A stretch of DNA of 64,000 bases, from assembly GCA_050249695.1 (NCBI GenBank), contig JBFWQA010000001.1:434001-498000 (forward strand), written 5' to 3'. A program made the translations under genes and the position numbers. A model generated the notes under the pieces. The model saw only the letters and a list, made by a program, of their open reading frames with translations. It had not been told where the DNA came from and did not search any database. Shown here in pieces: positions 26,980-36,216 of this stretch. How positions within the stretch are numbered: position 1 is the first letter of the stretch; each line of letters starts with the position of its first letter. Source of the stretch: JACKJP01 sp050249695 (GTDB lineage Bacteria; Pseudomonadota; Alphaproteobacteria; Rhizobiales; Tepidamorphaceae).

Positions 26980-27936
26980 ATGGAAGCGCAGCTTGCGCGC
27001 GAGATCATCGCGTGTCTGCCCAAAGGGCGGACGATCTATTCGTACTACCGGGATAAATATACCGTCGAACTGGTGCGTTCGGTGGTGGGTGAGCGCATGG
27101 CGATCAGGGATCTGCGGCAGACGCATGTCGCCGGCCTGCTGGAGAGGCCGAAGCTGAAGGCGATCATCGCCGCCAGGGGCGATGGCGTGCTGACGCGCGA
27201 GGATTTGCTGCTCGCCGAAGCTGACGCCGATTTGCACTATGTCCTGACACTCGGGTTGTGGGGGAGCGAGCACAAGAGACGATATCGTCACTTGCAGCTC
27301 TCGCGACGGGGATTGAACCTCGTCCTGCAGCTCAATTTCGTGCGCAGCCATGACCGTGCTTATGCCGACCAACTGAAGCAGCGCGACGGCGATGCGTTTC
27401 AATATGGAATGCATCCCATCTGCCGGTCAGGGCGCAATACGCTCGCCTGGGCGCGGATCGATCTCGATCTTGAGAAGGGCGAGGCGCTGATTGAGGAAAT
27501 CCAGAGCGACTGGATTCGTCTGGCAGCTGCGACGAGGCGCTGGAACGAGCCGCGATGCGAGGACGACTGGCGTCACCGATATTTCGAGACCGACGACGGT
27601 CAGCGGGTTTTGCGCCGCAACGCGGAACGCTATTTTCGGGACGTGCTGGAGCCCCATACGCGCATATGGCCCGAGGCCATGCTGTCGGCCGCGATCTGGT
27701 TCCTGACCCACGAGATCGGCATCCGCACCATCTGGTATCACGACGAAGAGACCGGGGCGAAGCTGAAGAATATCGCTTACCGCAAGCCGCCACGCTCGCT
27801 CTATACCGACCTGCCGCGCCGTTTCTGCTTTGCAAAGACAAGCGAGGTACCGTCCTTTCTTGTCCCCGCCGAGGACAAGCGGATCAACCGCTGGATTAAC
27901 GAGGGAAATGCGACGTTCTGGCGGTTGAGATTGTGA
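26980..27936 (+). CDS. unrecognised protein with EEIQSDW motif, between rsmB and guaA
   Basis: 318 residues, codon usage like its neighbours. I do not recognise a named family. The central segment WARIDLDLEKGEALIEEIQSD (positions about 151-171) plus the following W173 is striking: I recall an EEIQSDW motif from proteins encoded on phages and conjugative elements, there usually within very large polyvalent polypeptides. The N-terminal part is rich in short charged helices (AREIIACLPKGRTIYSYYRDKY), and the C-terminal part has many conserved-looking aromatic and basic residues (RFCFAKTSEVPSF). There is no signal peptide, membrane helix or cysteine cluster. guaA begins 45 bases after its stop. 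RBS weak. Function unknown. Confidence 0.7.
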   Translation: MEAQLAREIIACLPKGRTIYSYYRDKYTVELVRSVVGERMAIRDLRQTHVAGLLERPKLKAIIAARGDGVLTREDLLLAEADADLHYVLTLGLWGSEHKRRYRHLQLSRRGLNLVLQLNFVRSHDRAYADQLKQRDGDAFQYGMHPICRSGRNTLAWARIDLDLEKGEALIEEIQSDWIRLAAATRRWNEPRCEDDWRHRYFETDDGQRVLRRNAERYFRDVLEPHTRIWPEAMLSAAIWFLTHEIGIRTIWYHDEETGAKLKNIAYRKPPRSLYTDLPRRFCFAKTSEVPSFLVPAEDKRINRWINEGNATFWRLRL

Positions 27937-27980
27937 GTCGGCGCCTTGCAGACTCGCGGCTGATCCGCTACTGCCTCGCC

Positions 27981-29528
27981 ATGACAGATACCGTCCTGAT
28001 CATCGACTTCGGCTCGCAGGTCACCCAGCTCATCGCGCGGCGCGTTCGCGAGGCGGGCGTCTATAGCGAGATCGTTCCCTTCCAGTCCGCCGAGGAAGGC
28101 TTCAAGCGCCTCCATCCGAAGGCGGTGATCCTGTCGGGCGGCCCGGCTTCCACCCTCGATTCCGGCAGTCCCCGCGCTCCCGAGATTGTTTTTTCATCAG
28201 GCCTTCCGGTGCTCGGCATCTGCTACGGCCAGCAGATCATGGCCGAGCAACTGGGCGGCAGGGTGGAAGGCGGCCATCACCGCGAGTTCGGACGCGCCTT
28301 CCTTGAGGTTGAATCCGCCTCCGCGCTGTTCGAGGGCGTCTGGGACAAGGGCACGCGCCACCAGGTCTGGATGAGCCACGGCGATCGCGTGACCGCGCTG
28401 CCCGAGGGTTTCTCGATCATCGGCCAGTCTCCCAATGCGCCCTTCGCCGCCGTCGCCGACGAGGAACGCCGCTACTATGGCGTCCAGTTCCATCCGGAGG
28501 TCGTTCACACGCCGGACGGGGCAAAGCTGCTGTCCAACTTCGTTCACAAGGTCGCCGGCATCAGGGGCGACTGGACGATGGCGGCCTTCCGCGATCAGGC
28601 CATCGCCCGCATCCGCGAGCAGGTGGGCGACGGGAAGGTGATTTGCGGGCTCTCCGGCGGCGTCGACAGCGCGGTCGCCGCCGTCCTGATCCACGAGGCG
28701 ATCGGCGACCAGCTGACCTGCATTCTCGTCGATCACGGGCTGATGCGGCTGAACGAGGCGGCGGAGGTCGTGGAGATGTTCCGCGGCCACTACAATATCC
28801 CGCTCGTCCACGTTGATGCGTCGGAGACGTTCATCTCCGCGCTGGAGGGCGAGGCCGACCCGGAAGTCAAGCGCAAGACGATCGGCAAGCTCTTCATCGA
28901 CGTCTTCGAGAAGGAGGCGAAGAAGATCGGCGGCGCGGAATTCCTCGCGCAAGGCACGCTATACCCGGACGTGATCGAGAGCGTCTCCTTCACCGGAGGC
29001 CCGTCCGTCACGATCAAGAGCCATCACAATGTCGGCGGTCTTCCCGAGCGCATGAACATGAAGCTGGTGGAGCCGTTGCGCGAACTGTTCAAGGATGAGG
29101 TGAGGGCGCTTGGCCGCGAGCTCGGTCTGCCCGACAGCTTCGTTGGCCGCCACCCGTTCCCCGGGCCGGGCCTTGCCATCCGCTGCCCCGGCGGCATCAC
29201 CCGCGAGAAACTGGAAATTCTCCGCAAGGCCGATGCGATCTATCTCGACGAGATCCGCAAGGCCGGTCTCTATGACGCGATCTGGCAGGCCTTCGCCGTT
29301 CTGCTGCCGGTGCAGACGGTGGGCGTCATGGGCGACGGGCGCACCTATGAGTTCGTCTGCGCACTCCGCGCCGTCACCTCGGTCGACGGCATGACCGCCG
29401 ATTTCTATCACTATGACATGGAATTCCTCGGCGCCGCCGCCACCCGTATCATCAATGAGGTGAAGGGCATCAACCGCGTCGTCTATGACGTGACGTCCAA
29501 GCCCCCCGGCACGATCGAGTGGGAATAG
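27981..29528 (+). CDS. guaA: GMP synthase (glutamine-hydrolysing)
   Basis: 515 residues from ATG 27981 (MTDTVLIIDFGSQVTQLIAR), the conserved start. The class I glutamine amidotransferase domain comes first, with the nucleophile C81 in GICYGQQ and the His/Glu pair in YGVQFHPEV. The ATP-pyrophosphatase domain has the PP-loop GLSGGVDSAVAAV near residue 222, and the C-terminal dimerisation domain ends with the family signature KPPGTIEWE. It aminates XMP to GMP using glutamine and ATP. A weak hairpin CCGG-TTAT-CCGG follows the stop. Confidence 0.98.
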   Translation: MTDTVLIIDFGSQVTQLIARRVREAGVYSEIVPFQSAEEGFKRLHPKAVILSGGPASTLDSGSPRAPEIVFSSGLPVLGICYGQQIMAEQLGGRVEGGHHREFGRAFLEVESASALFEGVWDKGTRHQVWMSHGDRVTALPEGFSIIGQSPNAPFAAVADEERRYYGVQFHPEVVHTPDGAKLLSNFVHKVAGIRGDWTMAAFRDQAIARIREQVGDGKVICGLSGGVDSAVAAVLIHEAIGDQLTCILVDHGLMRLNEAAEVVEMFRGHYNIPLVHVDASETFISALEGEADPEVKRKTIGKLFIDVFEKEAKKIGGAEFLAQGTLYPDVIESVSFTGGPSVTIKSHHNVGGLPERMNMKLVEPLRELFKDEVRALGRELGLPDSFVGRHPFPGPGLAIRCPGGITREKLEILRKADAIYLDEIRKAGLYDAIWQAFAVLLPVQTVGVMGDGRTYEFVCALRAVTSVDGMTADFYHYDMEFLGAAATRIINEVKGINRVVYDVTSKPPGTIEWE

Positions 29529-29615
29529 GCTTTCCGAGAGTACCGGTTATCCGGAAGGTAGGGCGACTTGCGTATTTTCCGCCACCCTCCGAGGGACTTC
29601 GCTAGGGACCGAGGC

Positions 29616-30833
29616 ATGAAAGCGGTACTGCACATCGGCACCGAGAAGACCGGGACGACGCTTCTGCAGAACTGGCTCTATGCCAATCGGGCGAACCTGT
29701 ACCAGAAAGGTATATATTTGTCGGAAAATTTGGGGAAACCGAACAACCGATACATACCATCCTATTTCAGAAGCGAACTTGACGATTGGGCCAAAGCCAA
29801 CAATATCAGAACGCTCGAAGAAAAGGGCGTTTTTTTCAGAAATTTTTTGATTAAACTTTCAGACGAAATAAGGGAGGCTTCAAAAAACTGCGATATATTT
29901 TTAATTACAAGCGAGCACTTCCATTCTAGATTGACTGAACGCGAAGACATTGAATCGTTAAAAAATTATATTTCGAGAAATTTTGATGGGGTGAAAATTA
30001 TATGCTATTTCAGAAACCAATTTGATGTCGCGGTATCTGCTTATAGCACTTCGATAAAGACAGGCTTATCAAGTGATCTGAATGCCTTCCTCGATAAAGC
30101 TGATATAAACTCTTATTATTATAATTACCTTAAAATCGCAAACGTTTGGTCAGGGGCGTTTGGCAAGGAAAATTGTGAATTCCGGATATATGATCGTAAT
30201 GCGTTCAAATATAATGATATAAGAAAAGATTTTATCGACGCCATAGACAGTAATATCGCATTCGAGGGGCTAGATTATTCAATAGTTGTAGCAAATGAAG
30301 CGCTTTCTCTATTGGAGGCGATTGCCTACATACAGATAAATAAGGCGATACCCTATTGGGACAATGAAAACGGCGGTATTAACGTTGAAAATATTCGCGC
30401 AAGATATTTTCTATCGAACGTAAATGAATTGAAAAGAGGGGTTATCAGATCCAATCGGAGAGAGGAAATAGAGAGAAGATTCGAAGGTATTAATGAGGAG
30501 TTTTTTGACGTTTATTTTCATTGTGGGAATAGATTTATTTCGAGTGGATCCGGCGTTGTAGAAACGGAAGAAGAGATTTCTCTTTCGGACGTCGCGGAAC
30601 TGATTGGCAAAATCGTAGAGGCCGCACTTCAAATGTCCGGAAGCGTCAATTTGTATGACAGTGATGCCGATTATCTTCGCGATATCGCCAACAGGATCGC
30701 GGGAAAGAGCGAAAGCGATCTTGAAGACGCGCTGCGGCTTATGAAGCTTGCGAAGAGGGCGCGTCCCAACGGGCCGTATATCGCCAGGAAAGTCGATGAA
30801 TGGACCGAGCGTTTGAAGAAGCTGCGGCTCTGA
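29616..30833 (+). CDS. sulfotransferase-like protein with A+T-rich core
   Basis: 405 residues from ATG 29616. The N-terminal HIGTEKTGTTLLQNWL (6-21) is the 5'-phosphosulfate loop of PAPS-dependent sulfotransferases, and CYFRNQFDVAVSAYS (near 130) fits the 3'-phosphate region. No other domain is clear; the last ~70 residues resemble helical repeats. By eye the stretch from about 29705 to 30590 is far more A+T-rich than all flanking DNA, with many AAA/AAT/ATA codons, while both gene ends look like the host. This suggests horizontal acquisition with a mosaic structure. Likely role: sulfation of a glycan or surface polymer, unproven. A start at 29568 is possible. Confidence 0.75.
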   Translation: MKAVLHIGTEKTGTTLLQNWLYANRANLYQKGIYLSENLGKPNNRYIPSYFRSELDDWAKANNIRTLEEKGVFFRNFLIKLSDEIREASKNCDIFLITSEHFHSRLTEREDIESLKNYISRNFDGVKIICYFRNQFDVAVSAYSTSIKTGLSSDLNAFLDKADINSYYYNYLKIANVWSGAFGKENCEFRIYDRNAFKYNDIRKDFIDAIDSNIAFEGLDYSIVVANEALSLLEAIAYIQINKAIPYWDNENGGINVENIRARYFLSNVNELKRGVIRSNRREEIERRFEGINEEFFDVYFHCGNRFISSGSGVVETEEEISLSDVAELIGKIVEAALQMSGSVNLYDSDADYLRDIANRIAGKSESDLEDALRLMKLAKRARPNGPYIARKVDEWTERLKKLRL

Positions 30834-30871
30834 TCCGCCGGGCGGGAGTGACGGGTGGCCCTGCCTGCTCT

Positions 30872-31786
30872 TCACCCCGTCAGGATGGGTTTGAGCGCAT
30901 CGCGTTCTGACGCCACGAAATCGAAAAAGGCGTCGACCTTCGGCAGGTACCGAGCGTCGCGATGGGCCAGAAGCCGCCAGTCGCGGGTCAGTTCGTCCAC
31001 CGGGCCGAAGAGCCGGACGAGATCCGGTTCGCCATCGCCGAGCGCCGTCGGCAGGGCCGCCACGCCGACCCCGGCCTTTGCCGCCGAGACGAGCCCGAGC
31101 ACACTGTTGCTCAGCGCCGCATAGTGAGCCTCGGGTGCGATATCGTTGAGCCAGAGCGACAGGCGATGCCCGGCCATGCCCTTGTCCAGACCGATGAGCG
31201 GATGACCCCTCAATCCCGCGGCGGAGGCGGGCGCGTCATGCCGCTCGACGTAAGCCTTGCTGGCATAAACCGCCCAGAGTGACACGGCGATCTTGCGCCC
31301 GACGAGATCGGCGTCGGTATCGCCGGAGCGAAAGGCGACATCGGCTTCGCCTTTGGAAAGATCGACATAGCGGTCGGCGAGGAAAAATTCCACGCGTATG
31401 GCGGGGTTGCTCCGGTGGAACCGGTCAATGAGGCCCGATCGTGAAAGTCTGATGGCAATGGGCTCGGGACAGGTGAGGAGAAGAACCCCGGCTGTTGAGG
31501 CTGTCGCGGCTGCCCGCGCAAGGTTTTCGACGGCCTCCGCGACGGTTTCCGCCGCAGGCAGGATGGCCTTCCCGGCATCGGACAGCCGATAGCCGGCCGG
31601 CTGACGCTCAACGAGCCGCACGGACAGCCGGGCTTCCAGCTCGGCGATACGCCTCTGCACGGTGGATTGATTGACGTTCAACGCGCGCGCTGCCGCGAGC
31701 GTGCTGCCGTGGCGGGCGACGGCGAGCAGGTACTTGATGTCATTCCAGTTGATCACGCTGCACACCGGGGTCACGCGATCGCGCAT
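30872..31786 (-). CDS. LysR family transcriptional regulator
   Basis: 304 residues from ATG 31786; GTG at 31756 (VINWNDIKYLL) is an alternative that gives the most typical LysR N-terminus. The winged helix-turn-helix covers about 28-47 (STLAAARALNVNQSTVQRRI), followed by the linker helix and a periplasmic-binding-like effector domain (LTCPEPIAIRLSRSGL, FRSGDTDADLVGRKI). It is divergent from the methyltransferase gene 97 bases away and so may control that gene, as LysR regulators often do. The effector is unknown. Confidence 0.93.
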   Translation of the reverse strand: MRDRVTPVCSVINWNDIKYLLAVARHGSTLAAARALNVNQSTVQRRIAELEARLSVRLVERQPAGYRLSDAGKAILPAAETVAEAVENLARAAATASTAGVLLLTCPEPIAIRLSRSGLIDRFHRSNPAIRVEFFLADRYVDLSKGEADVAFRSGDTDADLVGRKIAVSLWAVYASKAYVERHDAPASAAGLRGHPLIGLDKGMAGHRLSLWLNDIAPEAHYAALSNSVLGLVSAAKAGVGVAALPTALGDGEPDLVRLFGPVDELTRDWRLLAHRDARYLPKVDAFFDFVASERDALKPILTG

Positions 31787-31883
31787 TATGCATTTTTGCG
31801 GCCCCGTTCCGCAATCTTTCCTACTTCGATGGCTTTCGTCACGCGTCCAGAATGTTCGGCAGACAGACCTATGGAGCCGCCCG

Positions 31884-32738
31884 ATGAAAACCCGATCCGC
31901 GACCATCGTCACTGATGCGGTCAAGAGCCAGTGGAACGCCGCCGCCGAAGGCTGGGATGCACATGCTTCCGCGCTCGAGCCCTGGCTCGCCTCGTCCACG
32001 GCCACGATGATTTCGATGGCCGGAATCAGGGCTGGCAGTCATGTCCTCGATGTCGCGGCCGGCGGTGGCCAGCAGGCTGTGGCGATCGCTGCCCATGTCG
32101 GGCGCGAGGGCCGGATCATCTGCACCGATCTGTCACCCGCACTTGTCGGCAGGCTGCAGGCAAACGCGCAAAGACTTGGACTGACGATGATCGAGGCCCG
32201 CGTCGCCGATGCGCAGGAGGAAGTCGGTGAAACCGACGCCTTCGATTCGGCCGTTTGCCGGCTTGGCCTGATGCTCATGCCGCAACCGGAAAGGTGCCTT
32301 CGCTCGGTGCGCGACGCGCTGAGGAAGGGGGGGCGTTTTTCGGCGCTGGTTTTTGCCGGTCCGGAGGACAATCCCTGTATCCGCATTCTGATGAAGACAG
32401 CGCTGGAACATGCCGGTCAGCCGCCGCGCGATCCCTTCACCCCGGGCGGTCTGCTCAGCCTTGGACGACCGGGGCATCTGGAAGCGCTTTTTCGCGCCGA
32501 AGGCTTCGGTGAGGTGTCGACCTTTCGTATAGACGCGCCATTCAGGTTGCCCTCCGTCGACGCCTATGTCGACTTCATCCGGGATGCCGCAGCCCCGGTC
32601 CGCGCGATCCTCCAGCCGCTCGACCCGGCGAGGCGCGAGGATGCCTGGCGCGACATTCGCAATCAGCTTGCCGGGTTTGACAGGGGCGGCGAGTGGGCCG
32701 GACCCAACACCCTCCTTCTGGCGACGGGTAGGAAATAG
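31884..32738 (+). CDS. class I SAM-dependent methyltransferase
   Basis: 284 residues from ATG 31884. The SAM site is HVLDVAAGGGQQAVAIA (motif I, about 54-70), with the acidic strand end in IICTDLSPALV (motif II) and FDSAVCRLGLMLMPQPERCL (motif IV). The overall pattern is the UbiE/COQ5-like group that methylates small molecules. The substrate cannot be read. It is divergently transcribed from the LysR regulator, its probable controller. Upstream in-frame sequence overlaps the LysR gene and is not likely to be used. Confidence 0.9.
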   Translation: MKTRSATIVTDAVKSQWNAAAEGWDAHASALEPWLASSTATMISMAGIRAGSHVLDVAAGGGQQAVAIAAHVGREGRIICTDLSPALVGRLQANAQRLGLTMIEARVADAQEEVGETDAFDSAVCRLGLMLMPQPERCLRSVRDALRKGGRFSALVFAGPEDNPCIRILMKTALEHAGQPPRDPFTPGGLLSLGRPGHLEALFRAEGFGEVSTFRIDAPFRLPSVDAYVDFIRDAAAPVRAILQPLDPARREDAWRDIRNQLAGFDRGGEWAGPNTLLLATGRK

Positions 32739-32818
32739 ACAGGGCAGGGTGTCCTATCGACGGCGCGCTCGGCCTCGGCGTGTTCAGCCATGACGGACCC
32801 TGGCGGAAGAAAATAGAA

Positions 32819-32845
32819 GGCCGCGCGATCGGTGACCGCGCGGCC
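32819..32845 (-). terminator. ilvD terminator
   Basis: A 9-bp perfect stem GGCCGCGCG (32819-32827) / CGCGCGGCC (32837-32845) with a 9-base loop. On the minus strand it is followed by TTCTATTTTCTT, fitting intrinsic termination of ilvD, whose stop is 25 bases before it. Confidence 0.82.
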
Positions 32846-32869
32846 CGTCGGATCAGGTGCGGCTGCCGC

Positions 32870-34705
32870 CTACTCCGGCAATATCCTCACCGCGCCCTTG
32901 TCGGCGGAGGCGGCGAAGGCGGCGTAGGCCTTCAGCGCCGTTGTGACGTTGCGCTTGCGCGGTGCAGCGGGTGTCCAGCCGGCCTCGTTCTGCGCGGCAC
33001 GCCGTGCCGCCAGTTCGGCCTCGGGCACCGCGAGATTGATTGTCCGGTTCGGGATGTCGATCTCGATCATGTCGCCGTCGCGCACCAGGCCTATCGCGCC
33101 CCCCTGCGCCGCTTCCGGCGAGACATGGCCGATGGAAAGCCCCGACGTGCCGCCCGAGAAGCGCCCGTCGGTGACGAGGGCGCACGCCTTGCCGAGTCCG
33201 CGCGATTTCAGATAGCTCGTCGGATAGAGCATCTCCTGCATGCCCGGCCCGCCTTTGGGGCCTTCATAGCGGATGACGACGACGTCGCCCTCGTTGACTT
33301 CCTTGCTGAGGATGCCCTTCACCGCCGCGTCCTGGCTTTCGAAGACCACGGCCGGTCCGGAGAATTTCAGGATCGATTCATCGACGCCCGCCGTCTTCAC
33401 GATGCAGCCGTCGAGCGCGATGTTGCCCTTCAGGACGGCAAGCCCGCCATCCTTGGAGAAGGGGTGTTTGGCCGACCTGATGACGCCGTTTTCACGGTCG
33501 AGATCGAGATCGTCCCAGCGCGCTTCCTGGCTGAAGGCGACCTGGGTCGGGATGCCGCCGGGAGCCGCCTTGAAGAAGTTGCGGACGCTCTCGCTTTCGG
33601 TGCGGTCGATCGCCCACCGGTCGAGGGCGTCGCCCAGCGTCGGCGCATGCACGGTCGGCGTATCGGTGTGGAGCAACCCGGCTTCGTCCAGCTGGCCGAG
33701 GATCGCCATGATGCCGCCGGCGCGATGGACATCCTCCATGTGCACGTCCTGCTTGGCCGGCGCGACCTTGGAAAGGCAGGGCACCCGGCGCGACAGCGCG
33801 TCGATATCGTCCATGGTGAAGTCGATGCCGCCCTCATGGGCGGCCGCGAGGATATGCAGCACGGTGTTTGTCGAGCCGCCCATCGCGATATCGAGCGACA
33901 TGGCGTTCTCGAAGGCACGCTTGTTGGCGACGTTGCGCGGCAGCACGGAATCGTCGTCCTGCTCGTAATAGCGGCGCGTCAGATCGACAATCAGATGGCC
34001 GGCCTCCACGAACAGCCGCTTGCGGTCGGCATGGGTGGCGAGCGTCGATCCGTTGCCCGGCAGCGACAGGCCGAGGGCTTCGGTCAGGCAGTTCATCGAA
34101 TTGGCCGTGAACATGCCCGAGCACGACCCGCAGGTCGGGCAGGCGGAACGCTCGATGGTCTGGACTTCCTCGTCCGACATCTTGTCGTCCGCAGCGGCGA
34201 CCATGGCGTCGACGAGGTCCAGCGCATGGGTCTTGCCGCGCAGGACGACCTTGCCCGCTTCCATCGGGCCGCCGGAAACGAAAACGGACGGGATATTGAG
34301 CCGCATGGACGCGTTCAGCATGCCGGGCGTGATCTTGTCGCAATTGGAAATGCAGACCATCGCGTCGGCGCAATGGGCATTGACCATATATTCCACGCTG
34401 TCGGCGATGATCTCGCGCGAGGGCAGGGAATAGAGCATGCCGTCATGGCCCATGGCGATGCCGTCATCGACCGCGATTGTGTTGAATTCCTTGGCGATGC
34501 CGCCTGCCGCCTCGATCTCCCGCGCCACGAGTTGGCCGAGATCCTTCAGGTGGACGTGCCCCGGCACGAACTGGGTGAAGGAATTGACGACGGCGATGAT
34601 CGGCTTGCCGAAGTCGCCATCCTTGACGCCGGTCGCGCGCCACAGGCCGCGGGCGCCCGCCATGTTGCGGCCATGAGTGGTGGTTCTTGAACGATAAGCT
34701 GGCAT
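32870..34705 (-). CDS. ilvD: dihydroxy-acid dehydratase
   Basis: 611 residues from ATG 34705 (MPAYRSRTTTHGRNMAGARG), normal length; the in-frame extension to 34786 is not family-like. It dehydrates dihydroxy acids to 2-oxo acids in valine and isoleucine synthesis. Fe-S and metal ligands sit in VCISNCDKITPGM (C122) and CPTCGSCSGMF (C189, C192, C195), with D81 in AVDDGIAMGHDGM; the base and product side motifs GRFSGGTSGLSIGH and the C-terminal DMIEIDIPNRTINL are present. The RBS GGGAAGAAGG precedes the start. Its terminator is at 32819-32845. Confidence 0.97.
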   Translation of the reverse strand: MPAYRSRTTTHGRNMAGARGLWRATGVKDGDFGKPIIAVVNSFTQFVPGHVHLKDLGQLVAREIEAAGGIAKEFNTIAVDDGIAMGHDGMLYSLPSREIIADSVEYMVNAHCADAMVCISNCDKITPGMLNASMRLNIPSVFVSGGPMEAGKVVLRGKTHALDLVDAMVAAADDKMSDEEVQTIERSACPTCGSCSGMFTANSMNCLTEALGLSLPGNGSTLATHADRKRLFVEAGHLIVDLTRRYYEQDDDSVLPRNVANKRAFENAMSLDIAMGGSTNTVLHILAAAHEGGIDFTMDDIDALSRRVPCLSKVAPAKQDVHMEDVHRAGGIMAILGQLDEAGLLHTDTPTVHAPTLGDALDRWAIDRTESESVRNFFKAAPGGIPTQVAFSQEARWDDLDLDRENGVIRSAKHPFSKDGGLAVLKGNIALDGCIVKTAGVDESILKFSGPAVVFESQDAAVKGILSKEVNEGDVVVIRYEGPKGGPGMQEMLYPTSYLKSRGLGKACALVTDGRFSGGTSGLSIGHVSPEAAQGGAIGLVRDGDMIEIDIPNRTINLAVPEAELAARRAAQNEAGWTPAAPRKRNVTTALKAYAAFAASADKGAVRILPE

Positions 34706-34799
34706 AAGCGGCCTTCTTCCCTTGCGTTTTGCCCTGTAGTATAGCCGTGCAGTCGGGACTTTTATCCGAATTGGCGGATATCTCAAATCCCTGCCTGAT

Positions 34800-34815
34800 T
34801 GTAACAGCCGTTACA
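34800..34815. promoter_or_regulatory. TetR-type operator candidate
   Basis: TGTAAC-AGCC-GTTACA, two perfect 6-base half-sites separated by 4 bases, lies between divergent ilvD and benE. This spacing and sequence class is typical of TetR/AcrR-family operators. No TetR gene is in the window. Confidence 0.5.
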
Positions 34816-34834
34816 TTGACCGGGCCGGGGCCGG

Positions 34835-34849
34835 CTCTTACCGTAAGAG
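34835..34849. promoter_or_regulatory. 15-base palindrome upstream of benE
   Basis: CTCTTAC-C-GTAAGAG is a perfect odd-centred palindrome 20 bases from the TGTAAC dyad. Its position about 117 bases before the benE start fits a second operator for that gene. Confidence 0.45.
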
Positions 34850-34965
34850 ATAGAAGTCTTTTGCTTCGCTTCAATGCGCGTCCCTGGTTGCCGCAAGGCA
34901 ATTGAGGCGTCAATCGAGGTGAGGCGTCCCCTTTGCCGAGCGTGTGCGAGACGAGGATAGCAGCA

Positions 34966-36153
34966 ATGTCGAGGGCCGCCTCGCTGACATCCTGGTCATC
35001 GGCTCTGATCGCCTGCATCGTCGGTTTCGGCGGCACCATCGCGCTGATCGTCCAGGCGACCCAGGCGCTGGGCGCGACGCCGTCCCAGACTTCATCGGCG
35101 GTGACTGCGTTGTGTCTCGGGATCGCCCTCGCCGGGATCGTCCTGACGCTGTGGCTGAAGATGCCGGTCGTGCTCGCATGGTCGACGCCAGGCGCGGCCC
35201 TGCTTGCGGCGGTGGCGCCGGGGCTCTCATGGCCGCAGGCAGTCGGCGCGTTCATCGTCGCGGCACTTTTCATGGTGCTGGTCGGGCTCATACCGGCCCT
35301 TGGAAGGCTGGCGCAGCAGATACCCTCATCGCTCGCCTCGGCGATGCTTGCCGGGGTGTTGCTGCCCTTTGCGATCGCGCTGTTCCGGTCTGTGGAGATC
35401 GATCCCGTGCCGGCCATCGTACTGCTGGGGGTTTTCATCATGGCCCATCAGCGGCTGCCGCTCTATTCGGTCCTGCTGGTGCTCGTTGCGGGCATAGGGC
35501 TTGTCGTATTGCGTGGCGACATCGCCGCGCTGCCCAGTGCCGACCTTGTCGGCGGCATGGATTTCGTGCGGCCCGTGTTCGATCCGGCGGTCATCGTCAG
35601 CATCGCGGTGCCGCTTTTTCTAGTCACCCTGATCTCGCAGAACCTGCCCGGCCTCGTGGTGCTGAAGGCCGCCGGTTTCGAGCCGCCGGCGGGGCCGGTC
35701 ATTCTCGGCAACGGGCTTGCCTCGCTCGTCCTCGCGCCGTTTGGCGCGCACGGGATCAATCTCGCCGCGATCACGGCGGCCATCTGCATCGGCGACGATA
35801 CGCATGGCCCGAGAGCCATGCGCTGGAAGGCGGGGATGGTCTACGGCCTTCTCTACCTGCTTCTGGCGGCCTTCACGCCCTTTGTCGTCGCGGTGTTCCT
35901 GATGATGCCAAAAGCCGTCATCGCCTCGCTCACCGGCATTGCCGTTCTGATGCCGCTCGCGGCCGTGACCGAAAAGATGCTCACCGATCATCATGAACGG
36001 GACGCCGCCATCCTGACATTCGCCGCCACCGCATCGGGCGTGACGCTGCTGGGCGTCGGCTCCGCCTTCTGGGGACTTGTCATTGGCTTTGCGGCCCTGG
36101 GGGCCAAGAAGCTGTTGCGCGCGAAAGGCAGAGACGGGCGTGGCGGGATCTGA
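34966..36153 (+). CDS. BenE family benzoate/aromatic-acid transporter
   Basis: 395 residues from ATG 34966, preceded by ACGAGGA. It is almost entirely hydrophobic with about 12 membrane helices. Family marks are IVGFGGTIALIVQATQALGA at the N-terminus, LAWSTPGAALLA in the first core repeat, FLVTLISQNLPGLVVLKAAGF and GAHGINLAAITAAICIGDD. BenE proteins are nucleobase-ascorbate-superfamily permeases often carrying benzoate with protons. No benzoate catabolic gene lies nearby, so the substrate is open. Two palindromes in the divergent spacer suggest dedicated repression. Confidence 0.92.
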   Translation: MSRAASLTSWSSALIACIVGFGGTIALIVQATQALGATPSQTSSAVTALCLGIALAGIVLTLWLKMPVVLAWSTPGAALLAAVAPGLSWPQAVGAFIVAALFMVLVGLIPALGRLAQQIPSSLASAMLAGVLLPFAIALFRSVEIDPVPAIVLLGVFIMAHQRLPLYSVLLVLVAGIGLVVLRGDIAALPSADLVGGMDFVRPVFDPAVIVSIAVPLFLVTLISQNLPGLVVLKAAGFEPPAGPVILGNGLASLVLAPFGAHGINLAAITAAICIGDDTHGPRAMRWKAGMVYGLLYLLLAAFTPFVVAVFLMMPKAVIASLTGIAVLMPLAAVTEKMLTDHHERDAAILTFAATASGVTLLGVGSAFWGLVIGFAALGAKKLLRAKGRDGRGGI

Positions 36154-36216
36154 CGGCCGGGGGATAAGATCGCGCGGCCGTGCACGGCGCTGCCGCCGGT
36201 CGCGCATCCCCGAATA

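Noticed and set aside
32780..34690. 636-codon plus-strand frame across ilvD
   Set aside because: Shadow of ilvD; no RBS, no domain, and the ilvD protein is complete.
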